Source: an uncultured Eubacteriales bacterium (lineage in GTDB: Bacteria; Bacillota; Clostridia; Oscillospirales; CAG-272). Taken from it: 12,799 bases of DNA. How positions within the stretch are numbered: position 1 is the first letter of the stretch; the number at the start of each line of letters is the position of its first letter. The notes beneath the pieces are model-generated. The model had not been told where the DNA came from. It searched no databases and saw only the letters and a program-made list of their open reading frames with translations. Shown piece after piece: positions 1 to 6,183 of the stretch. Made by a program: the position numbers and the translations under genes. The DNA lies in contig CAKRPQ010000059.1 of the NCBI GenBank assembly GCA_934385225.1, forward strand, positions 1 to 12,799, written 5' to 3'.

Positions 1-307
1 CTATGCAGGCGTCCTCCTCGGACGGCAGCGGGTCGCGGTTCTTCGGCGGTCGGCATTTGAGGATATTCGCGATATACACTTTCTCTCGGTCGATGCCGAC
101 GGCAAACAGATACTTATCGAGCAGTTTTCCCGCCGCGCCGACAAAAGGTATTCCGCTGAGATCCTCCTTTTCGCCGGGAGCTTCGCCGACAAAAAGCACA
201 TCGGCATTTTCGCTTCCCGTGCCGAAAACGACGTTAGTCCTCGTTTCGCAAAGCGGACAGGCACGGCATTTTTCGCATTTTTCTTTAAGTTCGGTAAGGT
301 CCTTCAT
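1..307 (-). CDS. Uracil-DNA glycosylase, family 4 (Fe-S type), N-terminal part
   Basis: The enzyme removes uracil from DNA to start base excision repair. The visible 102 residues carry the family-4 pattern. A CPLC pair at residues 17-20 is followed by TRTNVVFG, then the uracil-pocket segment EAPGEKED..G.PFVGAAGKLLD, then NILKCRPPKNRDPLPSEEDAC. The last two cysteines are 15 residues apart, so with C17 and C20 all four expected 4Fe-4S ligands are present. The family is normally about 190-230 residues, so roughly half the protein, including the C-terminal catalytic histidine motif, lies beyond the left edge. The ATG at 307 follows an AGAGGT ribosome site about 5 nt upstream. The gene diverges from the small gene at 391, and the 83-nt gap must hold both promoters, though no strong box is visible. 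The family assignment is secure from motifs; in vivo substrate preference is not visible. Confidence 0.93.
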   Translation of the reverse strand, partial: MKDLTELKEKCEKCRACPLCETRTNVVFGTGSENADVLFVGEAPGEKEDLSGIPFVGAAGKLLDKYLFAVGIDREKVYIANILKCRPPKNRDPLPSEEDACI

Positions 308-390
308 TTTTACCTCTTTCAAGTTTTACTTATATTTTTGAATTTTCGGGGCATAATATCCTCTGAATAAAAAGCAAAGGAGCAAACAAA

Positions 391-579
391 ATGAGTAGGG
401 AATCCCACGAAAACAATATGCCTCTCGGTCTTGCGATGGCACTTGCGCAGAGCAGCGTCGCAATGAAAAACTTCGGCGTTCTTTCGGAGCTTGAACAGGA
501 AAAGCTGATTGAAAGAGCGCGTTCCGTTCACTCCAAAAAAGAGATGAAGGACATCGTCTCGGAGCTTGCGGGAGAATGA
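391..579 (+). CDS. Small hypothetical protein, 62 aa
   Basis: I do not recognise a characterised family. The protein is short, soluble and mostly helical in composition: an N-terminal stretch around MPLGLAMALAQ, a middle part with an AMKNF.VLSELEQEKLIERA pattern, and a charged C-terminus (HSKKEMKDIVSELAGE). There is no signal peptide, membrane segment or cysteine. Three things support a real gene: an AAAGGAG ribosome site 7 nt before the ATG, its own rho-independent terminator starting 3 nt after the stop, and a single-gene arrangement between oppositely oriented neighbours. Small proteins with an LSE-EE-..IIERA-type centre recur in Clostridia as unnamed ORFs, but that is recollection and no function follows from it. 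A weak CATAAT element at 352-357 could be its -10 box; no convincing -35 goes with it. Confidence 0.8.
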   Translation: MSRESHENNMPLGLAMALAQSSVAMKNFGVLSELEQEKLIERARSVHSKKEMKDIVSELAGE

Positions 580-581
580 GC

Positions 582-612
582 AAACTGCCCTTCGGGGCAG
601 TTTTTATTTTTT
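582..612 (+). terminator. Rho-independent terminator of the 62-aa gene
   Basis: There is a perfect 9-bp stem, AAACTGCCC at 582-590 and GGGCAGTTT at 595-603, with the stable UUCG tetraloop, followed by a T-rich run to 612. On the minus strand the same hairpin lies directly behind the VanZ stop codon but is followed by only three T residues, so it should terminate the plus-strand transcript best. The VanZ stop codon lies inside the T run. Confidence 0.92.
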
Positions 613-1098
613 CTCTGCTTTCCGTTTTGCGATAGTATAGGAAATGCCGTAAATCGCAAGCACAAGCCCGCCGCCGATGAGAGAACCGACAAAGTCCTTT
701 ATAACATCGACCACCTCACAGGCTCTGTCGTTCGTAAGCTGGATACATTCGTCCGCAATGCCGACAAGCAGGCAGAAAAAGAACGGCATATACACCGAAA
801 TCGCAAGCGGTCTGACCTTTGAGAGGAGCAGAAGAAGCATTACGAGCGCGCCGAGAAGCACAAACTCCGCAACGTGCGCAAGCGAACGGATTATTCCTTC
901 GAGCTTTCCGAACGTTAGCTTTTTTTCCTCAATAGCCTTTTTTACGGGCGGTATTTTTTCGACCGTTTCGGTTACGGCGGTGCTTGAATTTGTCGATTTT
1001 TCAACGTCTTCAAGCGAATTGCCGAATATAAAACCGATAGTCAGAAGAATAAGCAGAATATTGATCGCGACAAGTATTTTTCTTTTTTTTTCACTCAT
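604..1098 (-). CDS. VanZ-like membrane protein, 164 aa
   Basis: This belongs to the VanZ-like family, named after the teicoplanin-resistance accessory protein; the biochemical role of most members is unknown. Segments at about 8-26, 72-93, 97-116 and 136-155 are hydrophobic enough to span the membrane. The VanZ signature is readable in order: R71..AH75..EF80..LG, then D117-E118-x-Q120, R125, D131, and a G-rich last helix (G138, G142-144). An extracytoplasmic-looking Ser/Thr/Lys-rich loop sits at about 27-65. An upstream ATG at 1167 would lengthen the protein by 23 residues, but it lies within the wecB gene. The ATG at 1098 has a GGAGGTG ribosome site about 6 nt upstream and gives the normal family start, so it is preferred. 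The gene is last in the five-gene cluster, 22 nt behind wecB. Location beside a surface-polymer gene suggests an envelope role, which is inference. Confidence 0.88.
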   Translation of the reverse strand: MSEKKRKILVAINILLILLTIGFIFGNSLEDVEKSTNSSTAVTETVEKIPPVKKAIEEKKLTFGKLEGIIRSLAHVAEFVLLGALVMLLLLLSKVRPLAISVYMPFFFCLLVGIADECIQLTNDRACEVVDVIKDFVGSLIGGGLVLAIYGISYTIAKRKAEKK

Positions 1099-1120
1099 AA
1101 GAACACCTCCGCGGAGCGTT

Positions 1121-2212
1121 TCAATCGCACAGAATATCCGCAATGCGTCGGCAGGCGTGACCGTCACCGTAGGGGTTCGACGCGCGGCTCATTTTGTCAT
1201 ATTCGTTGCTGTCATCAAGCAGCAGCTTGAAATTTTTATAGATATTTTCCTCGTCCGTACCGACGAGTTTTAGCGTCCCGGCCTTTATGCCCTCAGGTCT
1301 TTCGGTCGTGTCGCGCATTACAAGCACGGGTTTTCCGAGCGCGGGAGCCTCCTCCTGTATTCCGCCGCTGTCGGTGAGTATCATATAGCTCCCCGCCATA
1401 AAATTATGGAAGTCGATAACGTCGAGCGGTTCTATCAGCTTTATGCGGTCGCTTCCGCCGAGGTACTTCTCCGCCGCCTCGCGCACGACAGGGTTCATAT
1501 GTATCGGGTATATCGCCTTTACGTCGGGGGTCTCGTCTATAATCCTGCGTATCGCGCGGAACATATGGTGCATCGGCTCGCCGAGATTTTCGCGGCGGTG
1601 CGCCGTTATAAGTATCAGTCGGCTCCCGCGCGCCCATTCAAGGTCCGGGTGGGTGTAGTCCTCGCGCACCGTCGTTTTAAGCGCGTCGATGGCGGTGTTT
1701 CCCGTGACGAATATGCTGCCCTCGTCCGTTCCCTCGCGCAGAAGATTCTCCTTTGAGCGCTCGGTCGGCGCAAAGTTGTATTTCGCGACTATGCTGACCG
1801 CGCGGCGGTTGAATTCCTCGGGAAACGGCGAATAGATATTGTATGTTCTGAGTCCTGCCTCAACGTGTCCGACGGGTATCTGCATATAGAAGCACGCGAG
1901 TGCCGAGGCAAAAGTGGTCGATGTGTCGCCGTGAACAAGCACGACGTCGGGCTTTTCGGCGTCAAGCACAGCCTTTACCCTTTCGAGAATATTCGTCGTT
2001 ATATCAAAAAGCGTCTGCTTTTCTTTCATAATGTCAAGGTCGTAGTCGGGCGTGACCGAAAAGGCGTCAAGTACCATTCGGAGCATTTCGCGGTGCTGTC
2101 CCGTCGTGCAGACGACGGTTTTTATATTATCTCTCGTTTTCAGCTCGCGCACGAGAGGACACATTTTTATAGCCTCAGGTCTCGTACCGAAAATGAGCAT
2201 TACTTTTTTCAT
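1121..2212 (-). CDS. wecB: UDP-N-acetylglucosamine 2-epimerase (non-hydrolysing)
   Basis: This cytoplasmic enzyme (WecB/MnaA) interconverts UDP-GlcNAc and UDP-ManNAc, the ManNAc donor for teichoic-acid linkage units and other surface glycans. At 363 residues it has the family's normal length. Motifs in order: FGTRPEAIKM at 8-17, TGQHREM at 38-44, VHGDTSTT at 93-100 with the catalytic-type D96, GHVEAGLRT at 115-123 with E118, FPEEFNRR at 130-137 with E132, TGNTAIDAL at 170-178, TAHRREN at 203-209 with H206, and the UDP-binding LTDSGGIQEEAP..GKPVLVMRDTTERPEG at about 279-308. The ATG at 2212 follows an AGGGGG ribosome site at a rather long spacing of 12 nt. The gene starts 24 nt after the stop of the upstream membrane-protein gene and ends 22 nt before VanZ, so co-transcription is likely. 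Function is secure. The exact polymer supplied cannot be told because no transferase gene (for example TagA type) is in view. Confidence 0.96.
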   Translation of the reverse strand: MKKVMLIFGTRPEAIKMCPLVRELKTRDNIKTVVCTTGQHREMLRMVLDAFSVTPDYDLDIMKEKQTLFDITTNILERVKAVLDAEKPDVVLVHGDTSTTFASALACFYMQIPVGHVEAGLRTYNIYSPFPEEFNRRAVSIVAKYNFAPTERSKENLLREGTDEGSIFVTGNTAIDALKTTVREDYTHPDLEWARGSRLILITAHRRENLGEPMHHMFRAIRRIIDETPDVKAIYPIHMNPVVREAAEKYLGGSDRIKLIEPLDVIDFHNFMAGSYMILTDSGGIQEEAPALGKPVLVMRDTTERPEGIKAGTLKLVGTDEENIYKNFKLLLDDSNEYDKMSRASNPYGDGHACRRIADILCD

Positions 2213-2236
2213 TTTTTCAAAAATCCCCCTCGAAAA

Positions 2237-2818
2237 TCATCTGAAAAACTTCTCTATTTTAAGCATCTTCCTGTATTTGAGAAAATAAACGCGCAGGAGC
2301 ATCGTAAGGGCAAGGTCGTAGACGACGAACGTAAAGTTACCGAGCGCGAAAAGCGAAATAATGTAGCCTCGGTTCATATCGGGAACGCCGAGAACAAATT
2401 TGCTTATGAGAACCGCCGCCGCCATCGCAAGGTTCATCGCCGCAAGTTTCGGCCCGTAGCCGAGAAAACGGGAAGGAAGCCTTTCGCAAAAGCGTTTTAA
2501 CATCGGGTAATATCCCGCGATAAGAATATAGATAAGCGCGGCGAACTTCTGCGGAAGAAGCAGAAACGAAAGCGTTCCCGTCACAAGGTAAACAAGGTAC
2601 GGGTACGCGCCGCCGATCTCGATAAGTACGACGGTATTCATCATCGACGCGAGAGCCGCCGCCGTGAGATCAAGCACGTCCGTCAGTGCCCCGATGTACA
2701 TAATGACGACGCCGAGCGCGCACATCACCGCGCAGAACGCCGTCGCACGGCTCTTTTTTATCCTCTTTTTCTGCGGTTTTATCGCATCGTAATCTATTTT
2801 CGGCAGTTTCATATACAT
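2237..2818 (-). CDS. Polytopic membrane protein, function unknown, 193 aa
   Basis: I do not recognise a named family. A basic N-terminus (PQKKRIKKSR at 15-24) precedes about five or six hydrophobic segments, roughly 26-47, 51-69, 71-90, 91-106, 125-145 and 151-179. A basic tail (KYRKMLKIEKFFR) follows. By the positive-inside rule both ends are probably cytoplasmic. The compact layout with small-residue-rich helices is reminiscent of S-components of ECF transporters, but I see no diagnostic motif. The ATG at 2818 is preferred because GGAG sits about 10 nt upstream. The second ATG at 2812 overlaps the stop of the J-protein gene as ATGA, a classic coupling arrangement, and would shorten the protein by only two residues. 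The upstream ATG at 2887 would extend it through the Cys-rich coding region of its neighbour and is unlikely. The overlap implies translational coupling with the J protein. Confidence 0.82.
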   Translation of the reverse strand: MYMKLPKIDYDAIKPQKKRIKKSRATAFCAVMCALGVVIMYIGALTDVLDLTAAALASMMNTVVLIEIGGAYPYLVYLVTGTLSFLLLPQKFAALIYILIAGYYPMLKRFCERLPSRFLGYGPKLAAMNLAMAAAVLISKFVLGVPDMNRGYIISLFALGNFTFVVYDLALTMLLRVYFLKYRKMLKIEKFFR

Positions 2819-3438
2819 CTTATCAGGTCTCCGCCCATACATTCGCAGCAGCAGTCGGCGCAGATCAGCGACGAGCATATATCGCACCCCGACATACCGC
2901 AGCCGTGCGGATTTCCAGCGCCGCCGTAAGGTGAGTCGAACGAGCGCATTCTCATTCGCATATTGCTGTACTCCGCGTTCGACGGGTCAAGCGAGCAGGC
3001 AGTGTCAAAGTAGCGCGAGGCGTCAAACGTGTTGCCCTTTTTAAGCTCCACGCACCCCATAAGGAAGTTCCATTCCGCGGCGCGGTCGTTCACGTCAACC
3101 TCATAAAGAAGCCTCTCCGCCTCGGTGATGTTGCCGTTATTTATAAGGATTCTTATCTGCGTAAATTTCGGATTTCCCGCACTTCCCGAATTTCCCGTGC
3201 CGTAAGAACCGTACGAGCCGTATGAGCTTCCCGCACCCGTTCCGCCCTCTGCGCGTATTTTCTGAATTTCCTCATACGCGGCGTTTATCTCTTTCATCTT
3301 TTCGTTTGCGACGTCGGCAAGATCGCTGTCGCGGTACTTGTCGGGGTGGTACTTCCTCGCAAGCTCTCTGTATGCCTTTTTTATCTCCTCGTCAGTCGCG
3401 TTCGGCGACACGCCGAGAACCTTATAAGGGTCGGTCAT
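2809..3438 (-). CDS. J-domain protein with TPR-like middle and Cys-rich tail
   Basis: This is a DnaJ-type co-chaperone of 209 residues, but not canonical DnaJ (about 375, with a four-repeat zinc domain). Residues 3-62 are a J domain with YKVLGV, KKAYRELARKYHPDK and the Hsp70-activating HPD at 31-33. A Gly/Ser/Tyr linker with repeated SYG follows at 64-90. Residues 92-160 look like a tetratricopeptide-type helical repeat (NGNITEAERLLYEV..., then KKGNTFDASRYFDTACSLDPSN). The last 30 residues contain nine cysteines (180, 185, 188, 193, 196, 197, 198, 200, 208) around CDIC, CADCCCEC and the ending MGGDLIRC. These could bind metal or be lipid-modified; that is inference. The ATG at 3438 has GGAG about 8 nt upstream, and the gene overlaps the end of the DUF5685 gene by 17 nt. 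The triad with DUF5685 and the membrane protein suggests a client-specific chaperone at the membrane, which is also inference. Confidence 0.9.
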   Translation of the reverse strand: MTDPYKVLGVSPNATDEEIKKAYRELARKYHPDKYRDSDLADVANEKMKEINAAYEEIQKIRAEGGTGAGSSYGSYGSYGTGNSGSAGNPKFTQIRILINNGNITEAERLLYEVDVNDRAAEWNFLMGCVELKKGNTFDASRYFDTACSLDPSNAEYSNMRMRMRSFDSPYGGAGNPHGCGMSGCDICSSLICADCCCECMGGDLIRCI

Positions 3439-4321
3439 CTGTTATCTCCGTTTCGTTTTCCGTCTCTCCCGAAAAAAGCACCGCGTCAAGCGTGCGTGGC
3501 ATTCCGAGAGAAAGAATATTGTGTATGAGCCCGCAAAGATCACGTCTGTCGCCAAACGAGACGAGGTCAAAAGCGTTCTCCGCTTTCTTTGTCAGTGCCA
3601 ATGCTGCCCCTTTTATGTCAAGTTTTATTTCCATGCTCGGTTCTCTTCCGTCAAAAAGGAGGAGAAACGGGTTGTAGTTTCCTTTTTTGCCGTCACTCTC
3701 AATGTCGTCAATCGCGTCGATAACGTAAATCCACTTCCCGACAAGAAAACCTATCTCGTGCGCGATTTTTGCGCTCGCCGCGTCCGCGATTCCGAGCGAA
3801 AAAAGTTCCCCCATCATCTCGCCGAACACACCCGACGGCTTATCGGCGGATTTTACGCGTTCTTTTTCGATCTTTGAAAGGAGCGCGAGCTTTTCGGCGC
3901 AGACTTTATCCGCCTCCGCGTATTTCTTTTTCGCACGGCGGTAGGCAGAGCCGAAAACAAGTTTCAGGACGCGCGCGCCGAGCCTTTTAAGTCCTTTTTC
4001 GTCCTCTATCGTATCGTCAAATTTATGGTACGAAAGGACAGCGCACATATCGGCTGAAAAACGGAGCGCGTCGTTCGGTTTCATCACAAGTTTTTTCCTC
4101 AAAGGATGGACAAAACAGCGTTTTTTCTCAAATTCGGGTATTTCGCCCGTAACGGCGAGACGCGCGAGGACGAGAAAAGTAAAATCGTAGTTTAGCATAA
4201 AACGCGAAGGCACACCCGTTTCGTCTCTCATTGCACGGCAAAGTCCGCAGTATGATGCGCGGTAGTAGCTGTTCTCGACGACTTTAAGTTCGGGAACATA
4301 GGGTTTCACATATCCGAACAC
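3422..4321 (-). CDS. DUF5685 family protein, 299 aa
   Basis: The N-terminus MFGYVKPY.PEL, then YYRASYCGLCRAM (C25-x2-C28), then FMLNYDFTFLVL at 41-52 match the DUF5685 family of Clostridia, which has no established function. The protein is largely helical, with no signal peptide. Two acidic clusters stand out: HKFDDTIED at 99-107 and DAIDDIESD at 202-210, the latter followed by GKKGNYNPF. Each contains a DxxxD pattern (D103/D107 and D206/D210), spaced about 100 residues. That resembles the paired metal-binding motifs of squalene/phytoene synthase-fold enzymes; this is my inference from pattern, not a known activity. The start is GTG at 4321, with a GGAGGT ribosome site 6 nt upstream, and it fits the MFGY start of the family. 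It is first in the five-gene cluster and is preceded by a promoter-like region. Confidence 0.88.
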   Translation of the reverse strand: MFGYVKPYVPELKVVENSYYRASYCGLCRAMRDETGVPSRFMLNYDFTFLVLARLAVTGEIPEFEKKRCFVHPLRKKLVMKPNDALRFSADMCAVLSYHKFDDTIEDEKGLKRLGARVLKLVFGSAYRRAKKKYAEADKVCAEKLALLSKIEKERVKSADKPSGVFGEMMGELFSLGIADAASAKIAHEIGFLVGKWIYVIDAIDDIESDGKKGNYNPFLLLFDGREPSMEIKLDIKGAALALTKKAENAFDLVSFGDRRDLCGLIHNILSLGMPRTLDAVLFSGETENETEITDDRPL

Positions 4322-4352
4322 GCGCGCACCTCCGTTTTTTGCATTTCATTAT

Positions 4353-4384
4353 ATTATAATACATATCTATTCTTCATACTTCAA
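4353..4384 (-). promoter_or_regulatory. Probable sigma-A promoter of the DUF5685-to-VanZ cluster
   Basis: Reading the minus strand, TTGAAG (4379-4384) is followed after 17 nt by TATTAT (4356-4361). A better TATAAT (4353-4358) overlaps it but gives a 20-nt spacer. The surrounding DNA is markedly AT-rich compared with the genes. The resulting leader to the GTG at 4321 would be about 25 nt and contains the GGAGGT ribosome site. This is the only promoter-like sequence seen ahead of the five genes. Confidence 0.5.
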
Positions 4385-4420
4385 CTTTTTGTAAATTTTT
4401 TGCCGAACCGCGCGAGATAT

Positions 4421-4449
4421 AAAAAGAGAGCTTCCTTTCGGAAGCTCTC
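4421..4449 (-). terminator. Rho-independent terminator of the solute-binding lipoprotein gene
   Basis: There is a perfect 10-bp stem, GAGAGCTTCC (4426-4435) and GGAAGCTCTC (4440-4449), with a 4-nt loop. On the minus strand it is followed by five T residues (4421-4425). It lies 16 nt after the stop codon at 4465. Confidence 0.93.
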
Positions 4450-4464
4450 CCATAAAGTCATTAT

Positions 4465-5979
4465 TTAATTTTGGTGGTTCAGAACAGGATATTCCTCGTA
4501 CGTCTTATCAATTGCGGCAACAACCTTATCTCTGTAAGTTTCCATTGTGGAAGCGATTGCGAGAGAGTTCGTTTTGACGAGCTTCTGCATTGTGGAGTTA
4601 AGGTCGGAAGTCCAGTTGAACGGAACGGAAACCTCGACACCTCTCGTACCTCTTATAAGTCCGAGAACGTCGATTGATTCCTGCTTACCGAGAGCTTTGA
4701 GCGAAACGTGAATATCGTAGTATCTCGGAAGAAGATCAGCGTAGCTCTTGTATGTGAGGTAGTCAACGATTATACCCGTTCTCGAAAGGTTCTTGTTCGT
4801 GTTAGGAATGCAGAACGAGAGGCAGTCGGAGAAGAGGTTGGAGTTATACTCTTTCTGCGCTTCATCGTACTTAGGCTGGGGCATAAGTCCGAAATGGCCT
4901 TCCCATTCACGGAGCATCGTTGCACCTTTAAGCTCCGCATGGAGGAAGAGCGCACGGTTTGCTTCGAACACGCCGTAGTAACCGTCGGGGTCAAGGTCAA
5001 CGGAAGTTGCATTAATTGTCATACCGTCGTCGGGACCGAAGAAGTTAATGAGCTTCGTCCATGTGTCGGTAAATTTGGGGTCTGTGTCTGCGGTGAACTT
5101 ATATTTGCCAGTTTCGTCTCTCGATACATATTCTGTTCCGAGACCGTAAGCCATATAAGGCGCCGTACCCATGTTGGAAACACCGTATGTAGCGTTACCG
5201 TTCACATCGAATACGAATGACGCGTCACCGTTAAGGTTAGCTGCGGCGGAGCAGTACTTTTTGAGTTCGTCGAACGTCCACTTACCGTCAAGAGCGAGCT
5301 GGAACGGGAGATCAAGACCGAGCTCGATCATCATATCTTCGTTGAAGTACATGCACCAGATACCTTCGAAAGCCATGAGCGAAAGGTCGCTCGTAGCAAA
5401 GAAAAGGCGATCGCCGACGGTGTTACGTCTGATCATCGGCTGATCCCACCAGATGTGATCTGTGTGAAGCTCCTCAATTTCGAGAAGGTCGTAGAAGAGG
5501 TTCTCGGAGATGAGAGGAGTGAGCTGTTTCTGCGGAATGTACATGGCGTCATATACATCTTCGCCCGTGAGAATAAGCGTCTTTGCGTAGGAAGCAAGCT
5601 CCGCATAGGGCTGTGTTTCCTCTGTGATCGTGATGTTCATTTCCTGCTCTACAAGGAAGTTACGCTCGTAGCAGCAGTCGTCAAGAACGTCGCCCGTCAT
5701 GTCGGGGTCAAGATAGATATACATATAGTATATCGGTGCGGAGTTGAGGAACTTGAATTCGTGTCCCTCGAAGTCGTATTTTGTTGCAACGTCTCCATCT
5801 ACATACTCGGTAGCGGTTGCTGCCGGGTCATAAGTTTCAAGATACTGCGCAAGTGTGTCGACCGTTTCCGTCTCGGTGTCTTTGTCCTTGCCGCCGCCCG
5901 TTTTACCGCAGGACGCAAGAAGCACCGCGGAAAAGAGCAGGATAAAGGCAAGGAAGAATGAAAGAATTCTCTTTGTCAT
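4465..5979 (-). CDS. Extracellular solute-binding lipoprotein (ABC importer type), 504 aa
   Basis: This is a predicted lipid-anchored substrate-binding protein on the outer face of the membrane, where such proteins capture sugars or other solutes for an ABC importer. Residues 1-24 are a lipoprotein signal peptide: MTKR, a hydrophobic core, then the lipobox L-A-S-C with C24 as the lipidated cysteine. A flexible Gly/Lys/Asp/Thr/Glu-rich spacer follows (about 26-40). The body is aromatic-rich, and its length and stretches such as YFNEDMMIELGLDLPFQL...GKWTFDELKKYC and a late NAT..GVFEANRALFLHAELKG.TMLREWEG fit family-1 extracellular solute-binding proteins. The ATG at 5979 is chosen over the one at 6039 because it starts at the signal peptide and has AGGGAG upstream (about 12 nt, long); the 6039 start has no ribosome site and would add 20 polar residues before the signal. 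No permease or ATPase gene is adjacent, so partners are elsewhere. The substrate cannot be deduced. Confidence 0.86.
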   Translation of the reverse strand: MTKRILSFFLAFILLFSAVLLASCGKTGGGKDKDTETETVDTLAQYLETYDPAATATEYVDGDVATKYDFEGHEFKFLNSAPIYYMYIYLDPDMTGDVLDDCCYERNFLVEQEMNITITEETQPYAELASYAKTLILTGEDVYDAMYIPQKQLTPLISENLFYDLLEIEELHTDHIWWDQPMIRRNTVGDRLFFATSDLSLMAFEGIWCMYFNEDMMIELGLDLPFQLALDGKWTFDELKKYCSAAANLNGDASFVFDVNGNATYGVSNMGTAPYMAYGLGTEYVSRDETGKYKFTADTDPKFTDTWTKLINFFGPDDGMTINATSVDLDPDGYYGVFEANRALFLHAELKGATMLREWEGHFGLMPQPKYDEAQKEYNSNLFSDCLSFCIPNTNKNLSRTGIIVDYLTYKSYADLLPRYYDIHVSLKALGKQESIDVLGLIRGTRGVEVSVPFNWTSDLNSTMQKLVKTNSLAIASTMETYRDKVVAAIDKTYEEYPVLNHQN

Positions 5980-6029
5980 TTTTTGTTTTTTCTCCCTCGT
6001 AATCCATTTAGGAATTTTGATGTTCTCAA

Positions 6030-6038
6030 ATAATACCA
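6030..6038 (-). promoter_or_regulatory. Possible extended -10 element for the lipoprotein gene
   Basis: On the minus strand TGG directly precedes TATTAT (6030-6035), an extended -10 pattern about 50 nt before the ATG at 5979. No good -35 box is seen at the matching distance. If correct, transcription would begin near 6023, downstream of the alternative ATG at 6039, which supports the shorter start. Confidence 0.3.
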
Positions 6039-6095
6039 CATAATTGTGAATATTCCGTTACGAATGTGATGAAAAAGAAAAAGTTCTGCGTTTTT

Positions 6096-6121
6096 CACAA
6101 AAACCGGGGAGCTTTTTTGTG
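6096..6121. repeat. 8-bp inverted repeat upstream of the lipoprotein gene
   Basis: CACAAAAA (6096-6103) and TTTTTGTG (6114-6121) are perfect inverted arms around a GC-rich 10-nt centre. The repeat sits about 60-90 bp upstream of the possible -10 element of the lipoprotein gene and behind the recR terminator. It has no T-run downstream on either strand, so it is not an obvious terminator. It could be a regulator site, but the arms are low-complexity. Confidence 0.3.
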
Positions 6122-6141
6122 CAGTTTGACGATTCGGACAT

Positions 6142-6164
6142 AAAAAACTGCGGTAAAAGCCGCA
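6142..6164 (-). terminator. Probable terminator of the dnaX-ybaB-recR operon
   Basis: On the minus strand TGCGG (6160-6164 read in reverse) pairs with CCGCA (6149-6153) around a 6-nt loop, and a G then a run of six T residues follow. The 5-bp GC-rich stem is short but is correctly placed 20 nt behind the recR stop. Confidence 0.7.
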
Positions 6165-6183
6165 ATCTTTTCATTTATTTTGT

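Noticed and set aside
1099..1167. A 23-residue N-terminal extension of VanZ
   Set aside because: It overlaps the end of wecB and lacks a ribosome site, whereas the ATG at 1098 has GGAGGTG at good spacing and the normal family start.
1865..2500. A 211-codon plus-strand frame with a very Lys/Arg/His-rich product
   Set aside because: It is antisense across wecB and the membrane-protein gene, has no ribosome site, and has the composition expected of a reversed coding frame.
2819..2887. A 23-residue extension of the small membrane protein
   Set aside because: It runs inside the Cys-rich coding end of the J-protein gene in another frame. The coupled ATG at 2818/2812 is the better start.
3190..3250. 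Tandem short repeat in the J-protein linker considered as a DNA repeat or CRISPR-like array
   Set aside because: It is a codon-level Gly/Ser/Tyr repeat of only a few units inside the reading frame, typical of flexible linkers after J domains.
5980..6039. A 20-residue extension of the solute-binding lipoprotein
   Set aside because: It would place polar residues before the lipoprotein signal peptide and has no ribosome site.
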